A DNA stretch of 64,000 nt from NCBI GenBank assembly GCA_943369525.1, contig CALRNL020000013.1, forward strand, positions 7,805 through 71,804, written 5' to 3'. This DNA comes from BAIKAL-G1 sp943369525 (GTDB lineage Bacteria; Cyanobacteriota; Cyanobacteriia; PCC-6307; Cyanobiaceae). The notes under the pieces are model-generated. The model made no database searches. It saw only the letters and a program-made list of their open reading frames with translations, and was not told where the DNA came from. This document shows, piece after piece, positions 8,685-17,423 of this stretch (position 1 is its first letter; the number at the start of each line of letters is the position of its first letter). Both the position numbers and the translations under genes were made by a program.

Positions 8685-9992
8685 ATGACTCCCCAGGGCC
8701 TGACCCCGGCGGCCGCTAGCGAGTTGCTCTGGCAACGGCTCGCTCCCGAGCGCTGGCCGGTCCCCCGGACGGCCCTGCCCGCCGCTGCCGCCCTGGTGGG
8801 CGGGGCCGTGCGCGATGGCCTGCTTAACCGGCTGGCGCAGCGGCCTGACCTGGACCTAGTGGTGGACACGGATGCCATCGGCCTCTGCCAGCGCCTGGCC
8901 CAGGACCATGGCGGTTGTGCGGTTGTGCTCGATCCGCAACGGGACATCGCCCGGCTGGTGGTGCGCGGCTGGAGCCTGGACCTGGCCCGCCGCTGCGGAG
9001 GCAGCCTGGCGGCCGATCTGGCCCGGCGGGACTACCGCATCAATGCCATCGCCCTGCCCCTAGGCCCGGGCGAGCCGCTGCTGGATCCCCTCGGCGGGAT
9101 GGCCGACCTGCAGGCTCGCCAGTTGGTGGCCGTAGGCGAGGCCAACCTGCTCGACGATCCCCTGCGCCTGTTGCGCGGCATTCGCCTGGCCGCCCAGCTG
9201 GACTTCAGCCTGGAGCCGGGCACGTGGATTTGGATCCAGCGCCACCACCAACGCCTTGCCAGCGTGGCCGGCGAACGGGTGCTGGCGGAGCTCGATAAGT
9301 TGGCCGAAGCCCCCCGGGGCCACCAGGGGCTGCAGCAAGCCTTGGCCGCGGGCCTGTTGCAGCCCTGGGGCGCGGACGACCAGGCCGCAGCGGCCCTGGA
9401 GCGGCTCAGCCCCGGGCAGGCCGATACCTGCGGCCTGACCCCCGATGAGCAGCATCAAGCCCTGCCCCTGGCCCGGCTGGCCCGCCTATTTGACGCCCGG
9501 GCCCTTGACGGTTTGCGGGCCAGCCGCAAGCTGCAACAGCGCTGCCAGCGGCTGCGGCAGTGGTGGCAGCGGCTGGAGTCTGGGGTTCCTGACCAGGAAC
9601 CAGGCTCCGAGCGCCAGGCGCCTTGGAGCGGGGATCCAGGGCCCGCCATCGCCGCGCTCACGGAGCCGGAGCGACTGGCCCTGCAACGCCAGTTGGAGGA
9701 CGAGCTGCCCGCCCTGCTCCTGGCCTGGCCTGCCCCCCTGGCCCGCACCTGGCTAGGGCGCTGGCGCAACCCCCAGGATCCCCTTTTCCATCCCAGGCCG
9801 CCCCTCGATGGCCGCAGCTTGCAGAGGGAGCTGGGCCTGGCCCCCTCCCGGCGCCTAGGTGAACTGCTCGACCAACTCACCCTGGAGCGGGCTTTTGGTC
9901 GCATCGGCGACCGCGAGCAGGCCCTGGCCTGGTGCCGCGAGGCGCTGCAGCAGGCAACCACACCTGGCAAAAGGGACCCTTGGCGTGATTAA
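8685..9992 (+). CDS. CCA tRNA nucleotidyltransferase / poly(A) polymerase family
   Basis: A class II nucleotidyltransferase of 435 residues. The head has GGAVRD followed by DLDLVVD (metal-binding DxD); RRDYRINAIA and DDPLRLLRGIR follow in the neck and body. Such enzymes add CCA or A residues to tRNA 3' ends; cyanobacteria often split these activities between two paralogues, so the exact specificity is not decided here. I start at the ATG at 8685 because AGGAG lies 7 nt before it; an upstream GTG/ATG region adds only 19 residues. A nested stem-loop follows directly after the stop. Confidence 0.88.
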   Translation: MTPQGLTPAAASELLWQRLAPERWPVPRTALPAAAALVGGAVRDGLLNRLAQRPDLDLVVDTDAIGLCQRLAQDHGGCAVVLDPQRDIARLVVRGWSLDLARRCGGSLAADLARRDYRINAIALPLGPGEPLLDPLGGMADLQARQLVAVGEANLLDDPLRLLRGIRLAAQLDFSLEPGTWIWIQRHHQRLASVAGERVLAELDKLAEAPRGHQGLQQALAAGLLQPWGADDQAAAALERLSPGQADTCGLTPDEQHQALPLARLARLFDARALDGLRASRKLQQRCQRLRQWWQRLESGVPDQEPGSERQAPWSGDPGPAIAALTEPERLALQRQLEDELPALLLAWPAPLARTWLGRWRNPQDPLFHPRPPLDGRSLQRELGLAPSRRLGELLDQLTLERAFGRIGDREQALAWCREALQQATTPGKRDPWRD

Positions 9993-9997
9993 CTTCT

Positions 9998-10034
9998 CAG
10001 GCACAGTCGTTGCTAACGACCTGAATCGTGCCTG
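9998..10034 (+). terminator. Nested stem-loop after the nucleotidyltransferase gene
   Basis: Outer 7-bp stem CAGGCAC (9998-10004) / GTGCCTG (10028-10034) encloses a perfect 6-bp stem GTCGTT (10006-10011) / AACGAC (10015-10020) with a 3-nt loop. It begins 6 nt after the stop codon. There is no T-run, so it may be a factor-assisted terminator or a processing/regulatory structure in the leader of the downstream rbp gene. Confidence 0.45.
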
Positions 10035-10212
10035 TTAGGGCAAAGCTCTCGTTCTGAAGCCTCCGTTCCGGATCCTTCCAAACAGACGGTGATCCCCGGA
10101 CATCAGGACAACGCAGAAACGGACAACGGCCCAAAGGTCGGGTCCCAGTTTTTCAGCGTCAGCTCGCAACCCCGACCTGCCCATCCCTCCATTTCCTTTC
10201 TCTCCCGATCCC

Positions 10213-10650
10213 ATGAGCGTTCGTCTTTACGTCGGCAACCTCCCCCAGAGCTTTGATGCCAAGGAGCTCGAAGCCCTTTTCTCCGCCGTCGGCGAAGGCG
10301 TGCGCTTCAAGGCCGTCCAGGATCGGGAGACCGGCGCTAGCCGCGGCTTCGGTTTCGCCAATGTGGAAGAGGAAGCCCTCGCCGACCAAGTGATCGAGCA
10401 GCTCAACGGCCGCGACTTTGGCGGCAACAACCTGCGCATCGAGCGCTCCGAGCGCCGCGACCCCCGCAGCGGTGGTGCCGGCAACGACCGCCGTCCTGGC
10501 GCTGGTCCCGCCACCTCCACCGTGGCCCGTAAGGCGATCAACAAAGTCGTCCACAGCGACACGGTTGTCGAAGGCGCCCCCGACCCCCGTTGGTCCGGCG
10601 AACTGGCCAAGCTCAAGGCCCTGCTGGCCGACCAGAAGGCCGCCGTCTGA
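10213..10650 (+). CDS. RRM-type RNA-binding protein (Rbp)
   Basis: A 145-residue protein with one RNA-recognition motif (residues 3-82): RNP2 LYVGNL near the start and RNP1 RGFGFANV near 43-50. Cyanobacterial Rbp proteins of this type bind mRNA and some are cold-induced or target photosystem mRNAs to the thylakoid. The C-terminal part after the RRM (Gly/Arg/Asn-rich, then ARKAINKVVHSD and DPRWSGELAKLKALL) looks like the extended picocyanobacterial form. The 220-bp region upstream suggests a long leader, as in other rbp genes. Confidence 0.9.
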   Translation: MSVRLYVGNLPQSFDAKELEALFSAVGEGVRFKAVQDRETGASRGFGFANVEEEALADQVIEQLNGRDFGGNNLRIERSERRDPRSGGAGNDRRPGAGPATSTVARKAINKVVHSDTVVEGAPDPRWSGELAKLKALLADQKAAV

Positions 10651-10688
10651 GCCAACCTGGGCCCATCTTGATCCCCCAGGCCCCCGTG

Positions 10689-11678
10689 GTGGTCAACAAG
10701 CTCTGGACCTGGCGGGGCCACCAGATCAGCTACTGCTGCGTCGACTGGGGCGGCCCTATCCGCCCCACCGGTCCCTCCCCTTCAGATGGCGCCCAAGCGG
10801 ACGCCCCGACGACCGGTTCCCCTCCCGGGGGGGCCGTCCTTTTGATCCATGGCTTCGGGGCCTCCAAGGGCCACTGGCGCCACAACCTGCCGGCCCTGGC
10901 GACCGTGAGCCGGGTTTACGCCATCGACCTGCTTGGCTTTGGGGCCAGCGCCAAGCCCCGCTCCCGCCTGGCCGATGAGCCCCAGGAGCAGGGCACTGTG
11001 CCCTATGGCTTTGACCTCTGGGCAAATTTGGTGGTGGACTTTTATCACCAGGTGATCGCCCAGGACGCCCCTGGACTGCGGCTGCACCTGGTTGGCAATT
11101 CGATTGGTGGCGTGGTGGCCCTCAATGCCGCCCGGTTGTTGGCCGAGCAGGGCCAGTCCCCGGCCCAGGTGATCCTGATCGACTGCGCCCAGCGCACCCT
11201 CGATCGCAAACGGCTGGCGGAACTGCCGCCGCTGCAGCGCTGGAGCCGGCCCCTGCTGATGGGCCTGGTGCGGCAGCGCTGGTTGATCGCCAGCCTATTC
11301 AGCCTGCTGGCCCGCCCGGCCGTGGTGCGCCAGGTGCTGCACCAGGCCTACCCCAGCGGCGCCAACTGTGACGACGAGCTGGTGGAGATCCTGGTGGGAC
11401 CGAGCCGGGACCCCGGCGCCAAGGAAAGTTTCCGTGGCTTCGTCAACCTCTTTGACGACCACCTGGCTCCAGGACTGCTGGCCCAACTCCCAGGCCCGGT
11501 GCGCCTGCTTTGGGGCGAGCAGGACCCCTGGGAGCGGGTGGCCGAGGCCCAACAATGGCAACGCAGCTTCCCGTGTATTCAGGAGCTGCGGGTCTTACCG
11601 GGCCTGGGCCATTGCCCCCACGATGAAGCTCCCGAGCAGGTCAATCCGATCCTGATCGAGTGGCTGCAAAAGGTCTAA
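10689..11678 (+). CDS. Alpha/beta hydrolase
   Basis: A 329-residue alpha/beta-hydrolase: oxyanion motif LLIHGFGASKGHW, the nucleophile elbow GNSIGG, a cap region rich in Leu/Arg, and the C-terminal His in GLGHCPHDEAPEQV. The substrate is unknown; many cyanobacterial members of this group are annotated only as hydrolases, and one relative in plants acts on chlorophyll derivatives, so no function is claimed. No ATG is available after rbp; GTG at 10689 (giving VNKLWTW) is preferred, with GTG 10686 and TTG 10668 as alternatives. About 25 residues after residue 18 are a Pro/Ser/Gly-rich insertion before the first core strand. Confidence 0.82.
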   Translation: MVNKLWTWRGHQISYCCVDWGGPIRPTGPSPSDGAQADAPTTGSPPGGAVLLIHGFGASKGHWRHNLPALATVSRVYAIDLLGFGASAKPRSRLADEPQEQGTVPYGFDLWANLVVDFYHQVIAQDAPGLRLHLVGNSIGGVVALNAARLLAEQGQSPAQVILIDCAQRTLDRKRLAELPPLQRWSRPLLMGLVRQRWLIASLFSLLARPAVVRQVLHQAYPSGANCDDELVEILVGPSRDPGAKESFRGFVNLFDDHLAPGLLAQLPGPVRLLWGEQDPWERVAEAQQWQRSFPCIQELRVLPGLGHCPHDEAPEQVNPILIEWLQKV

Positions 11679-11735
11679 AAGGCGATCCCCCAGCGCCGGG
11701 CAGCGCCCCACCCACCAACCAGCGGACGGCCCCAC

Positions 11736-12680
11736 CTAGCGGGCTTGGGAAATCACATAGGAAAAAGGAAGTTCCAGCAACTTGCCAAGCCGGGGCACAT
11801 AGGCCCGGTGATTGAACACGTCGTAGTTCAATTGCTCGATCACATCGAGGATGCCCCGGTAGAGCCTCAGGGAGGTCCACACCGGCCAGCGGGCATCGGG
11901 GGCCAGCCAGCGCACCCCGGCCTCGGAGCGGGCAAACCAATAGCGGGCCCGCTCCAGCTGGAAGGCCATCAGGGCCCGCCAGTTGTCGTTGAGGGTGCCT
12001 GCGAGCAGCTCGGCCTCGGAATAATTAAACTGCTTCAAATCGTCCAAGGGCAGGTAGATGCGGCCCCGGCCCCGATCCTCACCAACATCGCGCAAAATAT
12101 TGGTGAGCTGGTTGGCAATGCCAAGGGCAACGGCCGCCTCAGACGTGTCGGGGCGCTCGCTCCAGGGGGCGGTGGTGTAGGCCGGATCCACCCCCATTAC
12201 CTCCTGGGTCATCAGGCCGACCGTGCCCGCCACCCGATAGCAATAGAGCTCCAATTCCGAAAAGCTGGCATAGCGATGTTGGAGCAGGTCCATGCGCTGG
12301 CCCTCGATCATGTCGAGGTAGGGCTGCAGGGGCTGGGGATAGCGCTCCAAGGTATCCACCATCACCCGATCCAGGCCATCACTGACATGGCCTTCAAACA
12401 GGCGGCGGGTGCGCCCTTCCCAGGCATCGAGGCGCTCGGACAATTCAGCCACCGGGCGCTGCTGGGCCTCCGGGCTATCCATCAGCTCATCGGTGCGGCG
12501 ACACCAGACGTAGATGGCCCAGATCGCCCGGCGCTTGGCCGGGGGCATCAACAGGGTGCCCAGGTAGAAGGTTTTGGCCCACTGGGCCGTTTCTTGCCGG
12601 CAGGCCTCATAGGCCTGCTCCAGCCCGGACACCAGGCCGGCCGTTTCCCCTGTAGATCCTGCTGATGACGCCAGGGCCAC
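11736..12680 (-). CDS. crtB: Phytoene synthase (CrtB)
   Basis: Condenses two geranylgeranyl diphosphates to phytoene, the first committed carotenoid step. The 314-residue protein has both Mg-diphosphate-binding regions: DELMD at 64-68 and DVGEDRGRGRIYLP near 200, plus the synthase core around YCYRVAGTVG. The GTG start at 12680 is 2 nt after the crtP stop, so the pair is an operon in the order crtP-crtB. Converges with the hydrolase gene across 57 bp. Confidence 0.95.
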   Translation of the reverse strand: MALASSAGSTGETAGLVSGLEQAYEACRQETAQWAKTFYLGTLLMPPAKRRAIWAIYVWCRRTDELMDSPEAQQRPVAELSERLDAWEGRTRRLFEGHVSDGLDRVMVDTLERYPQPLQPYLDMIEGQRMDLLQHRYASFSELELYCYRVAGTVGLMTQEVMGVDPAYTTAPWSERPDTSEAAVALGIANQLTNILRDVGEDRGRGRIYLPLDDLKQFNYSEAELLAGTLNDNWRALMAFQLERARYWFARSEAGVRWLAPDARWPVWTSLRLYRGILDVIEQLNYDVFNHRAYVPRLGKLLELPFSYVISQAR

Positions 12681-12682
12681 GG

Positions 12683-14113
12683 CTACACCGCCGCCAAATT
12701 GGCCGGACTGGCGCCCCCGTACTGGGCCGCCGGCTGGGCGGATGCGGAGAGGTTGATCGCCTCGGCGCACTGCTTACCGCTCAACACGGCCCCCTCCATC
12801 GAGGCGAGGTAGCGCTGCATCGTGAAGCAGCCGGCAAGAAAGAAATTGGGGATCGGCGAAGCCTGGTCGGGGCGCAGTTGCTGGCAACCGGGCACGGTCT
12901 TGTAGACCGATTGGGGCGTTTTGACAACCTTCGCCTTCAACAGTTGGGCCTGATCCTCTCCACTGAAATGCATCGGGAACAGGCGCTTGAGCTCCTCCAT
13001 CGTGGCCGCCACGATCTCGGCATCGGGCCGGCCGATCCAATCCTTGGCGGGGGCGAAAACCAGCTCCAACATGGATTTATGGGGGTCTTCATATTCGCGG
13101 CAGGTATTGCTCATGTCGGCATAGACACTGAGCAAATCGGAGCGGCTAAAGAGCAGGTGATCGATCTCGGTGAGCTTGCGATCAAACCAGAGGTGAATGT
13201 TGATCACCGGCACGCCAACCAGGCCATCGAGCTTGCTGAAATAGGGCATGGCTTTCCAGGGTTCCGGCAGCAGCAGCTTGAGCGGGTCCACGGGCATGGC
13301 GCTCACATAGGCATCCGCCTGAATCTGCTGGGGCTCCTTGCCCTTAATGCCGCCAATGCGGAATCCAGCAACGCTGCCGTCAGCGGCGAGCTGGATCTCC
13401 CGCAGGGGGCTATCCAGGTGGACTTCACCGCCATGGGCGCGCACATACTCCACAATCGGCATGCAGAGTCGCTCCGGCGGATTGCCATCTAAAAAGGCCA
13501 TCTTCGAGCCATCGGTTTCCTGCAGGAACCGGTTCAGGGCCGTCAGCACAACGGTGCTGGAAATTTCTTCAGGATTGATAAAATTGAGGGCCTTGCTCAT
13601 GGCCAGGAACACCTCATCGTTGACCCGCTCAGGGATGTTGTGCAGGGCCAGCCACTCACTCCAGGAATACTGATCGCAGTCCTCCACATAGCTCTGGCCC
13701 CTCAGGATCGCTGGCACCAGGCCGATGCCGAAGGCAATCTTCTCAGGCCAGGTGAGCATGTCGTTATTGCCCAGGATGGCGGCCAGGCCATTGAGCGGTG
13801 CGGGCAGGTCCGGGAAATCAAAACGGCTGTAGGTGCCGGGCACCTCCTTCTGATTGAAGATCATCGAGTGGGACTTCCACTGCAGCCGATCTTCAATGTT
13901 CAGCTCGGCAAAGAGCTGGCGCATGTTGCGATAGGCGCCAAAAAAGATATGCAGGCCGGTTTCATACCAATCACCGTCCTCGTCCTGCCAGGCCGCCACC
14001 TTGCCGCCCAGCACGTCCCTGGCCTCGAACACGATCGGCACATGGCCGGCGTCGCAGAGGTATTTGGCGCAGGAGAGACCCGCCAGGCCTGCTCCAGCGA
14101 TGGCGACGCGCAT
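12683..14113 (-). CDS. crtP: 15-cis-phytoene desaturase (CrtP/PDS)
   Basis: Introduces two double bases of unsaturation into phytoene to give zeta-carotene, using FAD and plastoquinone as acceptor. The 476-residue sequence starts MRVAIAGAGLAGLS (dinucleotide-binding GxGxxG at residues 6-11) and ends with the FAD-contact segment FLAGCFTMQRYLASMEGAVLSG in two parts; length is typical of plant-type PDS rather than bacterial CrtI. The start at 14113 is chosen because the Rossmann strand follows directly. A TATGGT box lies 22 nt upstream on the same strand. Confidence 0.95.
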   Translation of the reverse strand: MRVAIAGAGLAGLSCAKYLCDAGHVPIVFEARDVLGGKVAAWQDEDGDWYETGLHIFFGAYRNMRQLFAELNIEDRLQWKSHSMIFNQKEVPGTYSRFDFPDLPAPLNGLAAILGNNDMLTWPEKIAFGIGLVPAILRGQSYVEDCDQYSWSEWLALHNIPERVNDEVFLAMSKALNFINPEEISSTVVLTALNRFLQETDGSKMAFLDGNPPERLCMPIVEYVRAHGGEVHLDSPLREIQLAADGSVAGFRIGGIKGKEPQQIQADAYVSAMPVDPLKLLLPEPWKAMPYFSKLDGLVGVPVINIHLWFDRKLTEIDHLLFSRSDLLSVYADMSNTCREYEDPHKSMLELVFAPAKDWIGRPDAEIVAATMEELKRLFPMHFSGEDQAQLLKAKVVKTPQSVYKTVPGCQQLRPDQASPIPNFFLAGCFTMQRYLASMEGAVLSGKQCAEAINLSASAQPAAQYGGASPANLAAV

Positions 14114-14135
14114 GACACAAGGAAAACCAGTGGCA

Positions 14136-14141
14136 ACCATA
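14136..14141 (-). promoter_or_regulatory. Possible -10 box before crtP
   Basis: TATGGT on the minus strand, 22 nt before the crtP ATG, in the 257-bp divergent region shared with ndhM. No confident -35 element. Confidence 0.3.
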
Positions 14142-14327
14142 GGGGGGCCCCAGGCTTGGCGTCAGGCATCCGGCCTCGCCAGCCCAGGGTGCTGGGCCAT
14201 GCCCAGCGACCGCCCCAACAGGACCGCCCGCCGCCAAACCGCCTAAACCCCAGACGCTTCTGGGCCCGGACGACCAAAGCGATGGCCGGTTGCGCGCCCT
14301 GGGGGACCAAGCGGAAGCCAGGGTTCC

Positions 14328-14333
14328 TAAACT
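14328..14333 (+). promoter_or_regulatory. Possible -10 box before ndhM
   Basis: TAAACT on the plus strand, 37 nt before the ndhM ATG. It fits the TAnnnT pattern seen before other genes here; the -35 region is not convincing. Confidence 0.28.
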
Positions 14334-14370
14334 GGGTCCCAAGCCCACGATCGGGCGCTGTCCTGGGGCC

Positions 14371-14724
14371 ATGGCTGACATCCTGATCAAATCGACGACC
14401 CGCCACATCCGGCTATTCACGGCCCGGTTGGAAGACGGCCAACTGGTGGCCGATGCCAGCCAGCTCACCATGGATGTGGACCCCGACAACGAATTCCTCT
14501 GGGATGCCCAGGTGCTGGAGAAGCTCCAACAGCGCTTCCGGGATTTGGTGGCCAACCACGCCGGCGCCGACCTCACCGACTACACCCTGCGCCGCATCGG
14601 CTCCGACCTGGAAGGCACCGTGCGCCAGCTGCTGCAGGCCGGGGAGCTGCGCTACAACCCCGACGCCCGGGTGCTGAATTACTCCATGGGCCTGCCCCGC
14701 AGCCCGGACCAGGAGCAGGCATGA
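14371..14724 (+). CDS. ndhM: NAD(P)H-quinone oxidoreductase subunit M (NdhM)
   Basis: A 117-residue subunit specific to the photosynthetic NDH-1 complex, sitting on its hydrophilic arm. The start MADILIKSTTRHIRLFTAR and the ending YNPDARVLNYSMGLPR are characteristic. An upstream in-frame start would add 27 unconserved residues. The stop overlaps the start of the DUF3172 gene (ATGA), so the two are cotranscribed. Confidence 0.93.
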   Translation: MADILIKSTTRHIRLFTARLEDGQLVADASQLTMDVDPDNEFLWDAQVLEKLQQRFRDLVANHAGADLTDYTLRRIGSDLEGTVRQLLQAGELRYNPDARVLNYSMGLPRSPDQEQA

Positions 14725-15410
14725 GCCGCTCCTACCGCAACGATCCACCGCCCACCCGGGGCGGCCGCCCCGCCGGCTACGGCCCTTCTCGCCAAGCCTA
14801 TGGCTACGACGAACGGGATCCCTATGGCGAGCCGGGCCGGAACGGCCCGCGCCAGCCAGGCCGGAGCAGCAATGGCAACGGTGCTGGCGGTGGCCCAGGC
14901 GGACCGGGCGGGGAGGGCGGCCCCTTCCAATTCAATGTGGCCAGGATTGCGGTGCTAGCCGGGGTCCTGGTGCTGGGGATCGGGGTGGGCGTCACGATTT
15001 CAAGTAACACCCAGGGAGACCAGGGCAACATCGCCAGCAGCCAGCAGCTCGATATGGCCGTGGCGGACCCGGAATTCTGCAAGCAGTGGGGGGCCAGTGC
15101 CTTCGTGATGGACCTGCAGATGTACACAACCATGAACCCGTCCACCAGCTTCGTGACCCAGCCGAAACTGCAGCCAGGCTGTGTGATTCGCCGCGAAAAC
15201 TGGGCCGTGCTGCAGAAACAAGGGGCGATCACGGCCGAACAGATGCGCGAATGCAAACAACGCATGAATACCTTTGCCTACACGGGATCGGTCAAGGACA
15301 AACCCGAAGTGCGTTGCGTCTACCAATCCGACATCGTTGACAACAAATTCCAAACCAAGGGCGCTGCCGATGACACCGTTGGCATCACACCAGAGGCCGA
15401 CAAGTTCTAA
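14721..15410 (+). CDS. DUF3172 membrane-anchored protein
   Basis: A 229-residue cyanobacterial protein. Residues 1-70 are polar and rich in Gly, Pro, Arg and Tyr (with GGPGGPGG repeats); one membrane helix spans about 75-96 (ARIAVLAGVLVLGIGVGV), followed by a soluble domain with four conserved-looking cysteines (FCKQWG, PGCVIRRENW, RECKQRMN, VRCVYQ). Family DUF3172 is widespread in cyanobacteria and has no assigned function. The 4-nt overlap with ndhM suggests a link to NDH-1 or thylakoid membranes, but that is only inference. Confidence 0.8.
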   Translation: MSRSYRNDPPPTRGGRPAGYGPSRQAYGYDERDPYGEPGRNGPRQPGRSSNGNGAGGGPGGPGGEGGPFQFNVARIAVLAGVLVLGIGVGVTISSNTQGDQGNIASSQQLDMAVADPEFCKQWGASAFVMDLQMYTTMNPSTSFVTQPKLQPGCVIRRENWAVLQKQGAITAEQMRECKQRMNTFAYTGSVKDKPEVRCVYQSDIVDNKFQTKGAADDTVGITPEADKF

Positions 15411-15549
15411 CTAACTTCAGGCCAACTGCGGTCAACAACCACCCGATCAACTCCTAGGGCTTTGGCCAATTGGTTTGGAGGCCTGGATTTGATTTTGGCG
15501 CTTCCTTTCAAACGATTCGTGTCAACCCATCCTGTTCAACGCCTCCCTT

Positions 15550-16512
15550 TCAGGCTAGGGATTGGGCTTGGGGCATGCGCAGGGGGCTGTCGGGGCTGGC
15601 GAACACGGGCAGCACTTCGCGGCGGAAGGCTTCGGCGGCGCGGGAGCAATAGCGGGCCGGATGGGTGATCAACTTGAGTTGGCGGCGCACCTGGAGGTCG
15701 GCCAGGATCGGCCGGTAGATCGTGCCGGCCGCCAACTCCCGCTCGATCGAGACCACCGGCAAGAAGGCGGCCCCCAGGCCACTTTGCACGGCGTTCTTGA
15801 TGGCCTCAAAGGAATTGAGCTCCATTTCGATCTTGAGCCGGCCCACGTCGAGGCCCGATCGGGCAAGCAACTGGTCCACCATTTTGCGGGTGGTGGACTG
15901 GGCATCGAGGCAAACAAAGCCGAGGCGGTAGAGGTCGTCCTTGCTGAGCTCGCCCAGGCGGGCCAGGGGATGTTTCACCGGCAGCACCAGGGCCAGTTCA
16001 TCACTGGCGTAGGGCACCACCTGGAGCAGGTCGTTGAGGTCGGCGGGCAGCTCGCCACCAATGATCGCCAGATCCACCTGGCCATTGGCCACGCTCCAGC
16101 CCGTGCGGCGGGTGCTGTGCACCTGGAGTTGCACCGCCACATCGGGATACTTCTGGCGGAACAGGCCGATCATGCGCGGCATCAGGTAGGTGCCGGTGGT
16201 CTGGCTGGCGCCCACCACCAGGGAGCCTCCGCGCAGGTTATGGAGGTCGTCGAGGGCGCGGCAGGCCTCCTGGCACTGGCTGAGGATGCGGTCGCAGTAG
16301 CTCAGCAGCAGGTGGCCCGCTTCGGTGAGCTGGGCCTTGCGCCCGCCGCGATCGAAAAGGGAGACATCGAGCTGCTTCTCCAGGTTCTGGATCTGGAGGC
16401 TGACCGCAGGCTGGGTCACGTACAAGCTGTCGGCCGCCTTTTTGAAGCTGCCTTCACTGGCAATGGCCCGCAGAATGCGCAGCTGGTCGAGGGTGAACGG
16501 CAGATCAGCCAT
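15550..16512 (-). CDS. rbcR: LysR-type regulator, RbcR group
   Basis: A 320-residue LysR regulator: winged helix at 1-60 (FTLDQLRILRAIASEGSFKK, then TQPAVSLQIQNLEKQL), then a periplasmic-binding-protein-like effector domain. The N-terminus closely resembles the RbcR/Ycf30 group, which controls Calvin-cycle and carbon-related genes; NdhR and CmpR are close relatives, so the exact member is inferred. The ATG at 16512 is chosen over an upstream in-frame extension that has no LysR similarity. A TAGAGT box is 42 nt upstream, and a TGACA-N5-TGTCA dyad lies in the divergent region. Confidence 0.85.
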   Translation of the reverse strand: MADLPFTLDQLRILRAIASEGSFKKAADSLYVTQPAVSLQIQNLEKQLDVSLFDRGGRKAQLTEAGHLLLSYCDRILSQCQEACRALDDLHNLRGGSLVVGASQTTGTYLMPRMIGLFRQKYPDVAVQLQVHSTRRTGWSVANGQVDLAIIGGELPADLNDLLQVVPYASDELALVLPVKHPLARLGELSKDDLYRLGFVCLDAQSTTRKMVDQLLARSGLDVGRLKIEMELNSFEAIKNAVQSGLGAAFLPVVSIERELAAGTIYRPILADLQVRRQLKLITHPARYCSRAAEAFRREVLPVFASPDSPLRMPQAQSLA

Positions 16513-16553
16513 GGAGTGGCCCGAAGGAGGCTCGCACCGGCAGGCGAAAGGCA

Positions 16554-16559
16554 ACTCTA
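16554..16559 (-). promoter_or_regulatory. Possible -10 box before rbcR
   Basis: TAGAGT on the minus strand, 42 nt before the rbcR-type ATG. Confidence 0.25.
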
Positions 16560-16585
16560 GGCGGGGATTCCCATTCGCCAGAATC

Positions 16586-16600
16586 TGACACTGCTTGTCA
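16586..16600. promoter_or_regulatory. Dyad TGACA-N5-TGTCA between rbcR and the NnrU gene
   Basis: A perfect 5-bp inverted repeat with a 5-nt spacer lies in the 93-bp divergent region, 5 nt before the NnrU-family ATG and 27 bp upstream of the TAGAGT box of the regulator. LysR proteins commonly autoregulate through dyads in such positions, so this is a candidate operator. Confidence 0.35.
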
Positions 16601-16605
16601 TCACC

Positions 16606-17373
16606 ATGCCGCCTCTCGCCTGCGTTGCCCCCGCCACCCCGCCGGAAGCGCTGCACCACAGCAGCCTGGTGATGCTGGCCCTGCTGCTGGCGTTTGCCGT
16701 GATCCACAGCGGCGGGGCCGCCCTGCGCAGCTGGGGGGTGGAGCGCATCGGCGAACGGGCCTGGCGCCTGCTGTTCGCCGCCCTCAGCATCCCCTCCGCG
16801 GTGGTGGTGATCGGCTACTTCCTGGCCCACCGCTATGACGGCCTGCGGCTCTGGAACCTCCAAGACCAGCCCTGGATCGTCCCCCTGGTCTGGGCCGGCA
16901 CCGCCATCAGCTTCCTATTTCTCTATCCAGCTACCTACAACCTCCTGGAAATTCCAGCGGTGCTCAAGCCCCAGGTGCGCCTCTATGCCACCGGGATCAT
17001 CCGCATCAGTCGCCACCCCCAGGCCGTGGGCCAGGTGCTCTGGTGCGCCACCCACCTGCTCTGGATCGGCAGCAGCTTCATGGTGGTTACCAGCCTTGGC
17101 CTGGTTGCCCACCACCTATTTGCCGTGTGGCATGGCGATCGGCGCCTGCGGCAGCGCTTTGGCGAAGCCTTCTTGGAGCTCCAAGCCCAGACCTCGGTGT
17201 GGCCCTTCCAGGCCGTGCTCGATGGCCGCCAAAAGCTGGTCTGGGCTGAGTTCCTAAGGCCGGCCCAGCTGGGCATCGCCATCGCCGTGGCGCTCTTCTG
17301 GTGGGCCCACCGCTTCATCGGCGTCGGCGCCCATGCCTTCCTGGCCAGTCCCCTGCAACGGCTGCTCGGCTGA
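16606..17373 (+). CDS. NnrU-family integral membrane protein (Z-ISO-like)
   Basis: A 255-residue protein with about six hydrophobic segments (near 20-38, 50-70, 88-110, 150-175, 215-235). Recognisable NnrU features are SRHPQAVGQVLWCATHLLW and the His-rich membrane positions (AVIHSGGAALR, HHLFAVWHGDRRL). NnrU proteins relate to plant Z-ISO, the heme-dependent 15-cis-zeta-carotene isomerase; whether this member has that activity is not shown. The crtP-crtB pair lies 2.5 kb away on the other strand. It is read in the direction of ndhF. Confidence 0.8.
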   Translation: MPPLACVAPATPPEALHHSSLVMLALLLAFAVIHSGGAALRSWGVERIGERAWRLLFAALSIPSAVVVIGYFLAHRYDGLRLWNLQDQPWIVPLVWAGTAISFLFLYPATYNLLEIPAVLKPQVRLYATGIIRISRHPQAVGQVLWCATHLLWIGSSFMVVTSLGLVAHHLFAVWHGDRRLRQRFGEAFLELQAQTSVWPFQAVLDGRQKLVWAEFLRPAQLGIAIAVALFWWAHRFIGVGAHAFLASPLQRLLG

Positions 17374-17423
17374 GGGAACCCACACCTCCTTGGGAAAGGG
17401 CAGGACAAGCCCAAGGTGCTGCC

